64,000 bases of DNA from Hydra vulgaris (lineage: Eukaryota; Cnidaria; Hydrozoa; Anthoathecata; Hydridae), in assembly GCF_038396675.1 (NCBI RefSeq), contig NC_088932.1, positions 22,846,001 to 22,910,000 on the forward strand. The letters run 5' to 3'. Positions 51,144 through 64,000 of the stretch are shown here, piece by piece (the stretch's first letter is position 1; each line of letters begins with the position of its first letter). Below the pieces are notes generated by a model, which had not been told where the DNA came from, made no database searches, and was given only the letters and a program-made list of their open reading frames with translations. The position numbers and the translations under genes are program-made.

Positions 51144-51689
51144 ATTCGAAAATTTTTTTATAAAAACTTGAACACGCCATCAATACTTGAAAATTAGCAT
51201 AAATTATTTAGTTAATTAAACAGATTTCTTTAATAAAACATAATTGAATATTTCAAATACGACATGTTTCAAATTTCTTCTTACTTAAGTTTCTTAGAAG
51301 TTTTTGTTTTGAAATAATTTTTTTTTCTTTACTTCTTCAAAAAATTATGTTTCAAAGGTTAAATATAAAGTAAATATAAAATTTTAATTCGCTGCGATAC
51401 TGAAGATAACATTTTATTACAAAAAGTTTGGTATATACAGATGTTTTATTTTTTTAAATTCTATCCGTTTGGTGAACAAGTTTTCTTTTGACAAAACGTA
51501 GATATTAAAAGTTTTGCAAATACTGTTTCTGGTTTTGCATTTCCGGTTATAAACCTATGTTTTGAGTCAATGATTTATATATTTTAATTAATAGTAATAA
51601 TTTTTATATTATTATAATAACAATTACAAATAAATAAACATTTAACTTTTGTCTGCTTTATAAATATAAAAATTTTAAAGTTAAATAAT

Positions 51690-51870
<181 letters not shown>

Positions 51871-52139
51871 TGATAAATTTTAAATCAATTAGCCTGGGGT
51901 TCTAAATGATAAACTTTTGCCTATAAATCACAGAAATGACATTGATTTCACCATACCGTGAAAAAACCTCCTGACCTAAGACAGTTTCATATTTAACCAT
52001 ACAACACATAGCGGCCCAAAGGCTATTAATTATAATATGTCAGCTTTATATACAATACACATTAGAAATACATGAGAATGAGTACCTACACTGTCCTACA
52101 GCATTTGTAGTGATGTTAATAATCTTTCAGATTTGTGTA
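51871..52139. other. Spacer downstream of the transposase pseudogene
   Basis: No gene was recognised. It may include 3' sequence of the minus-strand element. Confidence 0.4.
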
Positions 52140-53390
52140 TTAGTATTAATAAATTTACAGTAAAGATATTTGTTTGTTCTACCAGAAGAACGAATATCCT
52201 CCATCAACTTTACAGCTCTCTCGGCTACTATGTTGGATCGAGGCACATCAAGCACTGACGGTTCCTTCTTCCAGTGGATAGAGAAGCATTTTACAGCTTT
52301 GGAACACTTAAGTTGGGATATTGCTGACAGCAGGTTTTCATAAGCCGCCTCTTATGAAGACCTGCTGTCGCCTCGAAATCGCAAGTTATCCTCAGCTGTT
52401 CTCGCTAGTTTGGAAGAATGAAAAATCCAATAAGCGCAAAAATGCCACTTAAGTTCCACCTGGCACTGAGCAGTGATGGCAGCTTGTGCCATTTGATACG
52501 AGGCCATTTTTCCTCATTTTTTTAAAACTTGTATGCTTCACAAGGCTGAAAAAGAAATTTAAAGTCATCTCTCCAGCAAAGGTTCTCATACTCTGCTACC
52601 ACTGCTGTGCCCTTGTAGGCATTTTTTAAGTCATCATAATGCTCCATAATCTCATCAATAAATTTGTAATTAATGTTAGGCGACAGTAGTTAATGTTAAT
52701 GTGACTGTAAATTTGTAGTTAATGTTAATATGACTGTATAGGGAAAAGGAAGTCCAACACATGTCGTAGAACAAGATCAAGAATGTGGTGTTGGCAGCCG
52801 ATGTATTGAGGTTCATCGAATCCCTTGTCTTGAAATGTTTTCTGAAGCTTGGCTACAACTCCATTCTTGCCACCAGTATTTGCAGCTGTTGTATCAGAGA
52901 TGATCATCTGAATACTGTTCCATGCATTGTAATCATCAAGAAGGTCCTGTAGTGCTTTATATATGTTTGCAGAGGATCCACTGTCACAAACCAAAATGCC
53001 AAGTTTTAATGTTCTTTTGTCATTTTTCAACCACACAACTTGGTACTCAGTCTTGTCAATTTTCTTACCATCAAAATGCAAAGAAAATTTCTCTTCAGAG
53101 ATCAGTTCCATAAGGCGGTTCTTAACTTATTCTGCATCTCTGATTGTTCGACGCCAGACTCCAGACTGTGATGGTTTTGGGACACAAACTCCATCCTCAG
53201 CCAGACTTTGAAGCACCCGTGACGTTTTTATGGTTGACAAAGAGTGACTAGGTTGGCAACAGACTTAGTTGACTGGCGTGTTGCACGCTTTCTGGAAGAA
53301 TCTCCTAGAACTGCCTCCGAGTCAACACTGCTGCTTCCTTCCTCAGAATCCTCACTATCGCTATCAAAAAAAAGCACTAAACAGCAGATC
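52140..53390 (-). pseudogene. Transposase-like pseudogene A (DTTxxNTG family)
   Basis: The best frame (52725-53111, 128 codons) reads FSLHFDGKKIDKTEYQVVWL, then MIISDTTAANTGGKNGVVAKLQ and QYIGCQHHILDLVLRHVLD. This order (an Asp in DGK, an Asp in SDTT, a CQHH motif) matches a DDE-transposase-like family common in cnidarian genomes. Upstream (53110-53390) an acidic/Ser segment, DSDSEDSEEGSSSVDSEAV, and KRATRQSTKSVANLVTLC follow an acceptor-like TTTTTTTGATAG. Downstream (52720-52190), in broken frames, come CWRDDF, WHKLPSLLSARWN and finally VAERAVKLMEDIRSSGR, equivalent to the C-terminal part of the family. Frameshifts near 53225 and 52720 and several stops (for example TAA near 53128) inactivate it. 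Function as a transposase is inferred. Confidence 0.6.
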
Positions 53391-53687
53391 TTACAAATTA
53401 ATACTGCAAATAAACATAAATTGTTTGAATGATATGAGCAACTATACAATATACAATATTATATATTTACAGTTTTAAAAATCAAAGTCAAGCATAAGGA
53501 AGTAAGAACTGGGAACAAAATCAAGTGAAAAATTGAAAAATTTAAAAGTGGTGAGGTGCTAGGTGCAAGAGGTTTTTTTGTGATCCAATCAAATAAACCT
53601 CAAAACAGTGATCTATTGGTAAAAGTTCATCAAATCCAACATCAGGAAAATTAAAATTTTGAGGAGGGTTTCTTTGTCATATACCTA

Positions 53688-54087
<400 letters not shown>

Positions 54088-56566
54088 TCAAGAAAAAAGT
54101 ATAAAGTAATCAGTTTTAGATGAATTACATTTATTTTCTGCTCTGCTTTGGTTTTTATTTAGAATAAAATTACGTCTCTTTACTTGACCATAAACTATCT
54201 TTGTTGCCTCTGACACAAGCTTCACAGACCTTTCCACTGACTGTGAATTGTTCGGTATATCTGTAAGAATAGGTTTTTTAGAAGTTTGCAAAGCATTCTC
54301 TTACTTAAATGATAAAATTAGGATAGAAGTTGGAGGTTTAAACTCAATTAAAGAAACATCAACTAAACTACTCCATGTATAAGCGTTAAAGTTAATAGGG
54401 AAAATTAATTTTGCTTTGATTTTTGGTCTGACTTCAGGATTTACGTCTCTTGATTGCTTTATGTGAAAAACTTGCTTAATAGCTTGAGCCCTTATATCTT
54501 TTTTATCATCTTGCAGCATAGAATATAAAAAGTTTTCATGAAGACAGCAATAAGAGTTTCCTTGAAGATTTTGAAAAACAATTTGTTGTATATTTTCTGC
54601 CTTATTTTTAACAAGCTCTATTGTCTTATGAAGAATTCTAGGAGCATCTCTATAAAGACCAGACCATTTATGGGCAAACCACATGGGGTAATTTACTTGG
54701 ACTATATACTTTGTAATTGTACACAACTCATCTGTAGGATTCTTCACTCTTGCATAAACCATCATTATTCTTTAAGTTAGAGTTAACCATCTGGCATGGT
54801 AAACAGGTCCTGGTTTTTTTATTGAGTATTTTGGAGATATGAAGCCTTTAGATATACCGATACAGTATTCGTAAAGTTTACGTTGATCTGTACTAAGATC
54901 AGATAAAATATTAGAGTTTACGCAGGAATCAATTTCTGAATGAATTGGAACAAAATCAACTATTGGTAAATTATGCAAATCACTTGCCGAAGCTTTTTAA
55001 CCAATAGGGCCCATATATTTCTTTGGATCGTTACTTTTACCATCTACTTCAGCTATGACATGGCGAAGTGGTAACTCATTTTAGTGAAGTACACATCCTA
55101 TTAAATGGATTCGTCGGTTCAAAAGCCTTTGTAATGTCACAACTAAGCCATTATCTGCACCAGTATTAGCAGAAGTAATATCAAGAACAATGGCTTCCAA
55201 ACTACTAATGCTGTTGTATTTTTCGAATATTTTTAGTGTTTCAGTTGCCATTGTAATCCCTGTTCCATTTTTTATTTTAATATGAGTTAAATATTTCTCA
55301 GAAAAAGGTCCATTTTCTGCAGTGAAAGTTAAGTGATGTTCACCCTTTACTGTTCTATTAACAATAGGTTCTGCATAATGATCATATCCTAATATATGTG
55401 CTAGTGTATTTTTATCTTTTTTACTATCTACTCCAATGACTTTCAAATGAAAAACTTCTGAACTATGCTTTTCACTAATCATGGTTGAAACACGCTTTTT
55501 AATTTCGAACCTGATAGCAGCTTTGGCAATGTTAGTTAAATCTGTGTAATTTTGTTTACACAGTGGTTTTGCAAAAAACTCATGATTCTGATTTTTATAA
55601 TCATCATTGTTATCTATTTCTACATCATAAGTTTCACCGATACAATCATTATCTGAGTGAAGTGCCATGTCACTTATTACATTAATTTTCTCCTTACTTC
55701 TTTTTCTTGCGATCTTGGCTGTCTCTTTCTTATCAGTTTGATCTATCTGCCAGGTTCCAAAGAGCCCTTGCTTTACTTTCTGATTCTTTAAATATTCTCG
55801 TTCTAGAACTGAAACCTTAAGTTAAAAAAATTCATTTTATAGCTTATAGAAAGTATTTAAAATAATAAAAAACATAAAAAATAATAATACAAAAAAAAAT
55901 ATCACCTGTTTGCTTTCTTCACCGACACATACATAGTGCTTGTTAGTGCAACCCTTTCATCGAACATTTCTAAAGGGTAATATGTATAATAAAATATAAT
56001 GCCATAATTTGAGAAGAAATAAAAAACTGTACAGCTGTAAAATTTTTTTGCAGTTTAGTCACAAATTATTTTGAACAAACATATTGTTTAATATTGTGGC
56101 TTTATGAAAATGTAACTTCAAACCTGTCATCACAATTTAAAAGAGGAAGTTTACATCTGCATGTTGATATATCAAATAACTTTAAAAGGTGATTTTGTAA
56201 CCAACAAACACTTTTTTTATGTTTTGAAGCTTTAGATCGTTCAGCTGCAATTACTTTTTGAAATGTTCTTTGTAACTTATTTCTTAGAGGTTTCTCTTTC
56301 ATTAGTGGAAGATTTGGATTCACTTTTTTCCAAATTTTTAAAATTTCTTCACTTACTTTTAAAACAATGGCAGGAGAATCAATTTTTTTAGTTGTAATCA
56401 TTTCTTTTTCGACCTAATAAGCATATTGAATAATCTGTTTATATGCTGGAAGGTCACTAACAGGTAGTTCGTTTGGTTGCCCAGCATATCTTTCACTTTC
56501 ATGTCTAGTTATAATATTATGCGTTCTTTTTCTTGTTGGTTTCCCAGATCCACATTTTGCATTCAT
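54088..56566 (-). pseudogene. Transposase-like pseudogene B, two exons, five stops
   Basis: Exon 1 (56566 to about 56129) starts MNAKCGSGKPTRKRTHN and contains KLQRTFQKVIAAERSKASKH and a DISTCRCKLP cysteine segment. Exon 2 starts at 55815 after a TTTTTTTAACTTAAG acceptor, reads LEREYLKNQKVKQGLFGTWQ and continues in one frame to 54088. It includes LTFTAENGPFSEKYLTHIK, then VLDITSANTGADNGLVVTLQ and HLIGCVLH, then NELPLRHVIAEVDGKSNDPK, GPVYHARWLTLT and NYPMWFAHKW. The order DITSANTG...NGLV...LQ...GC..H parallels pseudogene A. Only point stops interrupt it: TAG at 56414-56416 in exon 1, and TAA at 55081-55083, 54997-54999, 54772-54774 and 54301-54303 in exon 2, with no frameshift in the second exon. 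That suggests recent decay. Transposase function is inferred from the family; no terminal repeats were identified. Confidence 0.65.
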
Positions 56567-57121
<555 letters not shown>

Positions 57122-57150
57122 TATATGTATGTATATATGTAAGTATATAT

Positions 57151-59741
<2,591 letters not shown>

Positions 59742-60345
59742 GCCTGCAATTGCATTAAAAAATCTCTTTGTCCACTGAACAACAATTGCTTGTCTAACAA
59801 TATCGTTTACCAAGCCACCGTAAGCTCAAACAAACCTCAATACAACGATAAAGTATACATTGGGATAAGTGAAACCTCATTTAAGCTACGTTATGCGAAC
59901 CATCAAAAATCTTTTACATATAAAAAAATACAAAAACGACACTGAATTGTCTAAGGAAGTATGGGAGTTAAAAGAAAACAATTTTACAACTTCAATCAAA
60001 TGGAAAATTATTAAACGCTGTAAATCATACAATCCTGCGTCAAAAATTTGTAAGCTTTGTTTAAATGAGAAATTCGAAATATTGTTTTACAAAGGGAAAA
60101 ATCTGCTAAACAAAAGAGGTGAATTAGTTTCTAAATGCAGACACAAAAATAAATTTCTCCTTTCATTATTTGATAACGGAGATTAGTTTTCCATTACGTC
60201 TTCTTGTAATATAACGTCAGAACTCATTCTACCGTAGTTTGTAATTTTTAAACGGTTTTTTATATTTTTGATTTTCTACTTCATGGCTGATGATTGCCGA
60301 TAGGCATGAAACTTGAAGTTCCATTAAAAGTTGTTTTTTCTAATA

Positions 60346-60352
<7 letters not shown>
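59742..60352 (+). mobile_element. Inverted second copy of the Penelope-like 3' end
   Basis: These 611 bases are the reverse complement of 57874-58484 with only about three differences noticed (for example at 59793, 60299 and 60304). The copy includes the end of the zinc motif, most of the GIY-YIG domain, the same A-run frameshift, the 105-codon tail (59869-60186) and the 3' untranslated region. It ends in (AT)n. Its 5' truncation point (GCCTGCAATTGC) is fused to the 5' truncation point of the minus-strand copy. Confidence 0.9.
59869..60186 (+). pseudogene. GIY-YIG tail in the inverted copy
   Basis: A 105-codon frame, identical in protein sequence to the minus-strand frame at 58040-58357. It carries TELSKEVWELKENN, KICKLCLNEKFEILFYKGKN and SKCRHKNKFLLSLF, the conserved region after the GIY-YIG core. 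It is a fragment without its own start; the first residues, MKPHLSYVMRTIKN, are an out-of-frame reading of the nuclease core. Confidence 0.85.
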
Positions 60353-60410
<58 letters not shown>

Positions 60411-60422
60411 GTAAAAAGATAC

Positions 60423-60511
<89 letters not shown>
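60353..60511. repeat. (AT)n arrays between the Penelope copy and the mariner
   Basis: Two AT arrays (60353-60405 and 60430-60503) are separated by AATGTAAAAAGATACAATTT. The mariner sits at the right edge. Confidence 0.95.
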
Positions 60512-60512
<1 letters not shown>

Positions 60513-61800
60513 CAGGTAACCAAAAAAGCTCGTGCGGTTTTTCCGTATATAATAAAAACACACAAAACGACAAAAGTAAGTACATTTATTCATCAAAATA
60601 GTCACCATTAGCATCTAAAACCTTTTCCCAACGTAAAACAAGCTTATTTATTCCACTTCTAAAAAATTTTCGGTCCTTTGAGTCTATAAAAGCTTTCAAC
60701 TCCATTTTAACCGCGTCCTGGTCTCGGAACTGCTGTCCTTTTAAATGATTTCCCAGGGAAAGGAAAAAATGGAAATCAGTAGGGGAGAGGTCTGGCGAGT
60801 ATGGTGGATGAGGCAAACTCTCCCAAACAAGGCTTTGGAGCTTGTCCTGAGTCACGCGAGCGGTGTGCGGTCTCGCATTGTCGTAGAGAAGCAGAACTCC
60901 TCTCCTGTGCACCAGTGCAGGCTGCTTTACAAGCAACAGGTCGTGAACTCGTTGCAGCTGTGCTGAGTAGACCAGTCCAGTAATGGTTTGGCCTGTTGGG
61001 AGCAGCTCGTAATGCACCAGACCAGCTGTAGTCCACCAAATGCAGAGCAAAACCTTCCGCTCGTGGAGATTGGGCTTGGGTGTCTTTGGGATGGGGTCAT
61101 CGGGGGACAACCAATGGTAGCAACGCTTGGTATTGTTGTACACAATCCATTTTTCGTCGCATGTCAATAAACGATCAAGAAAAGGCTCAACATTGTGGCG
61201 TGATAAGAGTGATGTGCAGATCGTAAGCCGTTGCTTCTTGTTGTCGATCGACAATTTGTGCGGAACCCACCGACTCAGGTTCCACGCTTTCCCAATCGCA
61301 TGCAGATGCAGGCGGATGGTATCAACACTCACAGCAAACCTCACTGCAAGTTCTTGGCAAGTTTGGCTGGAGTCAGACTCGACAGCGTCCTTCAGTTCAT
61401 CCTCATCAACCAACAATGGGCGTCCAGAACGCGGCAGGTCTTCGATGGACTCATCTCCCGAAGAGAATCGCTGAAACCACTTCTGTGCTGTGCGTTCACT
61501 TACTGTACCTTCTCCAAATGCTGTGCATATGTTTTTGGCCGCTTGTGTTGCATTCCTTCCAAGTTTGAACTCGTGAAGTAAGCAAGATCGAATAATTGTT
61601 GGTTGGGTTGCCATCCTTTCTATACACAAAACCTTTCCTGTAAGCTCGTTACAAGCCTACACTATATATGCAGCAACCGCGCGTGACACACGCGTTCTAT
61701 TACGCAACAAAGCTACTTGCCTTGTGCGATGTGGGTGTTGTAAAAAATGCTAAAAACAATTCAATTACCAAAAACCGCACGAACTTTTTTGGTTACCTAA
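60512..61800 (-). mobile_element. Intact mariner transposon, 1,289 bp
   Basis: Terminal inverted repeats of about 28 bp: left TCAGGTAACCAAAAAAGCTC, right (inverted) TTAGGTAACCAAAAAAGTTC, each continuing GTGCGGTTTTT. TA flanks both ends (60510-60511 and 61801-61802), as expected for Tc1/mariner. The surrounding DNA is a (TA)n array, an obvious target. The interior is far more GC-rich than the rest of the window. Confidence 0.95.
60586..61614 (-). CDS. Mariner transposase (DD34D)
   Basis: Uninterrupted frame of 342 codons from the chosen start ([10 protein letters not shown]; an in-frame ATG five codons upstream at 61629 is also possible), close to the usual mariner length of about 345. The N-terminal part holds two helix-turn-helix regions that bind the terminal repeats: [20 protein letters not shown], then [20 protein letters not shown] with the GRP linker (LPRSGRP), then [20 protein letters not shown]. 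The catalytic core has [25 protein letters not shown] and [13 protein letters not shown]. Exactly 34 residues separate the second and third Asp, giving the mariner DD34D triad. WVPHKLS matches the mariner WVPHEL signature, and the C-terminus GDYFDE resembles GSYFD. No stop, frameshift or missing catalytic residue is visible. The enzyme cuts and pastes the element at TA. Confidence 0.95.
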   Translation of the reverse strand: MATQPTIIRSCLLHEFKLGRNATQAAKNICTAFGEGTVSERTAQKWFQRFSSGDESIEDLPRSGRPLLVDEDELKDAVESDSSQTCQELAVRFAVSVDTIRLHLHAIGKAWNLSRWVPHKLSIDNKKQRLTICTSLLSRHNVEPFLDRLLTCDEKWIVYNNTKRCYHWLSPDDPIPKTPKPNLHERKVLLCIWWTTAGLVHYELLPTGQTITGLVYSAQLQRVHDLLLVKQPALVHRRGVLLLYDNARPHTARVTQDKLQSLVWESLPHPPYSPDLSPTDFHFFLSLGNHLKGQQFRDQDAVKMELKAFIDSKDRKFFRSGINKLVLRWEKVLDANGDYFDE

Positions 61801-61956
<156 letters not shown>

Positions 61957-62122
61957 TGTAAAAATTACAAATATTTATATATAAATTTATAGAAATAATT
62001 AAAAAATTTTTTAACAGTAGATTTTTAAACTGAAAAAAATGAGGATTACCATTGCGGCTTGTTTTACAAAGAATAATTTGCACCCTAACCACCTTAAAGT
62101 AATATAAAATTTTTATCTTATC

Positions 62123-62949
62123 CATACATACATACATACATACATACATACATACATACATACATACATACATACATACATACATACATACATACATACA
62201 TACATACATACATACATACATACATACATACATACATACATACATACATACATACATACATACATACATACATACATCATACATACATACATACATACAT
62301 ACATACATACATACATACATACATACATACATACATACATACATACATACATAGATACATACATACATACATACATACATACATACATACATACATACAT
62401 ACATACATACATACATACATACATACATACATACATACATACATACATCCATACATACACACATACATACATACATCCAAACATACATACATCCATACAT
62501 ACATACATACATACACCATACATACATACATACATACATACATACATACATACATACATACATACATACATACATACATACATAGATACATACATACATA
62601 CATACATACATACATACATACATACATACATACATACATACATACATACATACATACATACATACATACATACATACATACATACATACATACATACATA
62701 CAAACAAACATACACACATACATACATACATACATACATACATACATACATACATACATACATACATACATACATACATACATACATACATACATACATA
62801 CATACATACATACATACATACATACATACATACATACATACATACATACATACATACATACATACATACATACATACATACATACATACATACATACATA
62901 CATACATACATACATACATACATACATACATACATACATACATACATAC
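62123..62949. repeat. (CATA)n tetranucleotide array, about 825 bp
   Basis: About 200 copies of CATA with occasional single-base changes (for example at 62354, 62449 and 62584) and a few phase breaks (62277, 62515). The three MYVC-repeat frames on the minus strand are translations of this array. Confidence 0.98.
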
Positions 62950-63007
62950 AACTATAAATACTTAGAAAGTAAGGGACGAGTGTAAGACGTAAAAAAAATC
63001 TTTTAAA

Positions 63008-63031
63008 CGTCTTTTAAACGTTCAAAAGACG
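63008..63031. repeat. Small inverted repeat
   Basis: ACGTCTTTTAAACGTTCAAAAGACG: the arms CGTCTTTTAAACG / CGTTCAAAAGACG are nearly complementary. A further copy of the same arm (CTTTTAAACGTC) lies just upstream. Confidence 0.8.
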
Positions 63032-63063
63032 TATTTTTTTGGTACCGTGCACACTGGGTAAAT

Positions 63064-63068
<5 letters not shown>

Positions 63069-63147
<79 letters not shown>
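63069..63147. repeat. (CA)n microsatellite
   Basis: About 39 CA dinucleotides, then a (TG)n stretch at 63163-63176, so the two can pair. Confidence 0.98.
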
Positions 63148-63148
<1 letters not shown>

Positions 63149-63329
63149 AACACACACAAACATGTGTGTGTGTGTGTTCATTCGTATTTGTGCTTGCATA
63201 TATCTTCAGGAGAGAGCTCAATGAATTAAAGTAAATTAAAAAAAATTAAGTTAAAACAGAGCTGTATTTATATACTTTTTATAAATAAAACTACTTATTT
63301 TTTACAATGAGTTTTATGCTATAAGTTTT

Positions 63330-63482
63330 ACAAAAAGTTATAAATTTTACAAAAAGTTATAAATTTTACAAAAAGTTATAAATTTTACAAAAAGTTATAA
63401 GTTTTACAATAAGTTTACAATGATAAATAAGTTTACAATAATAAAAGTTTTACAATAAGTTATAAGTTTTACAATAAGTTTA
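63330..63482. repeat. 19-bp tandem repeat
   Basis: AAAAAGTTATAAATTTTAC units, four clear copies, then degenerate AATAAGTTTACAATGATA variants. Confidence 0.9.
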
Positions 63483-64000
63483 ATGCAATCAATCAGGTAA
63501 TTAATGTAATTTTTCTTCGTAGAAAAATAATTCTGTACACGCGAAAAATGCGTTAGAAAAATCTAATTTTTCGGTTTATGGTTATCCAGCAAAAATTTGT
63601 TCTCATGGCGACACTTGGATATTAGTTCGCTTTTTTTGATTATTAAATCTTTGGGATTTTTATATACAATAAAATTATTAGCTTTTCATATAATTGTAAT
63701 AGGCATTTTTTAGATATGTTGTTGTAGGTGGGGGGTGGCGCTTTTTATGATGGACCATGATAAAATGGGTGTTGCTTTTAACTTACCCTCTGTATCCCGT
63801 TAGGTAATTTAAACATTGTTATAATTAAAGCGTGGTTGTGCTTTTAAGTATTTTTATTTTTGAGCGATTGCTTGTGGTTTGCCCATCTATTTTTCTACTC
63901 GCCCACTGTTGAACTAATATACGTTTTGTCGGGTGTGTTTGGAAAAGATGCAATGTATTTATAGATTACATTTGTTTTTCTGCAATCTCCTTTCATAGGG
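63483..64000. other. Right flank; possible splice acceptor at the edge
   Basis: No gene was recognised within it. The last bases, TTTTTCTGCAATCTCCTTTC followed by ATAG, form a good pyrimidine-rich acceptor, so an exon could begin at 63999 and run out of the window. Confidence 0.3.

Noticed and set aside
60745-61581. Several plus- and minus-strand frames of 60-116 codons across the mariner
   Set aside because: They are shadows of the GC-rich transposase gene in other frames.
63003-63224. (CV)n and (TH)n frames
   Set aside because: Translation of the (CA)n microsatellite.

Overview
The window reads as AT-rich invertebrate DNA, most likely from a cnidarian of the Hydra type. I infer this from the very low GC, the long (AT)n and (CATA)n arrays, the CR1/Jockey-type LINEs and the cut-and-paste transposon families seen in Hydra genomes. 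No database search was run, so the species is an inference. There is one convincing host gene: an uninterrupted 574-codon reading frame on the minus strand at 8268-9992, encoding a TMEM175-like lysosomal/endosomal K+ channel. A splice-acceptor-like sequence lies 12 bases before its ATG. A possible terminal exon of an unknown gene lies at 50626-50750. Almost everything else recognisable is mobile DNA.

Layout. 669-6664: a 6-kb DNA transposon with 35-bp inverted termini. It carries a decayed Tnp2/CACTA-like transposase and a second, multi-exon gene ending in a DUF4806-like domain. 8268-9992: the TMEM175 gene. 10075-11062: a LINE 3' fragment split by a 785-bp element (10129-10913) whose ends look like RAG recombination signals (CRCAGTG, 5-bp duplication CAGCG). 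11-24 kb: mostly gene-free AT-rich DNA with microsatellites, LINE 3' tails and small inverted-repeat elements. 25114-25323: seven exact-length copies of a 30-bp minisatellite. 27434-29465: a broken RAG1/Transib-like transposase whose first two catalytic Asp candidates are 108 residues apart, as in RAG1. 29970-33684: a nearly full-length but frameshifted CR1/Jockey-type LINE. 34454-39027: a large DNA element with inverted arms of more than 500 bp, a transposase remnant and a LINE fragment inside. 39.6-51.7 kb: mostly gene-free, with a LINE endonuclease remnant, short hairpins and a 600-bp foldback element. 52140-56566: two related transposase pseudogenes. 57874-60352: a Penelope-like retroelement (reverse transcriptase plus GIY-YIG endonuclease) fused head-to-head to an inverted 611-bp copy of its own 3' end. 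60512-61800: a structurally intact mariner in a (TA)n array. 62-63.5 kb: simple repeats.

The genes do not form a pathway. The window is a layered record of element insertion around one ion-channel gene. The points most worth checking are the RAG1-like transposase together with the RSS-like small element, the DUF4806 gene inside the CACTA-like element, the inverted Penelope pair, the intact mariner, and the altered pore residues of the TMEM175 homologue.
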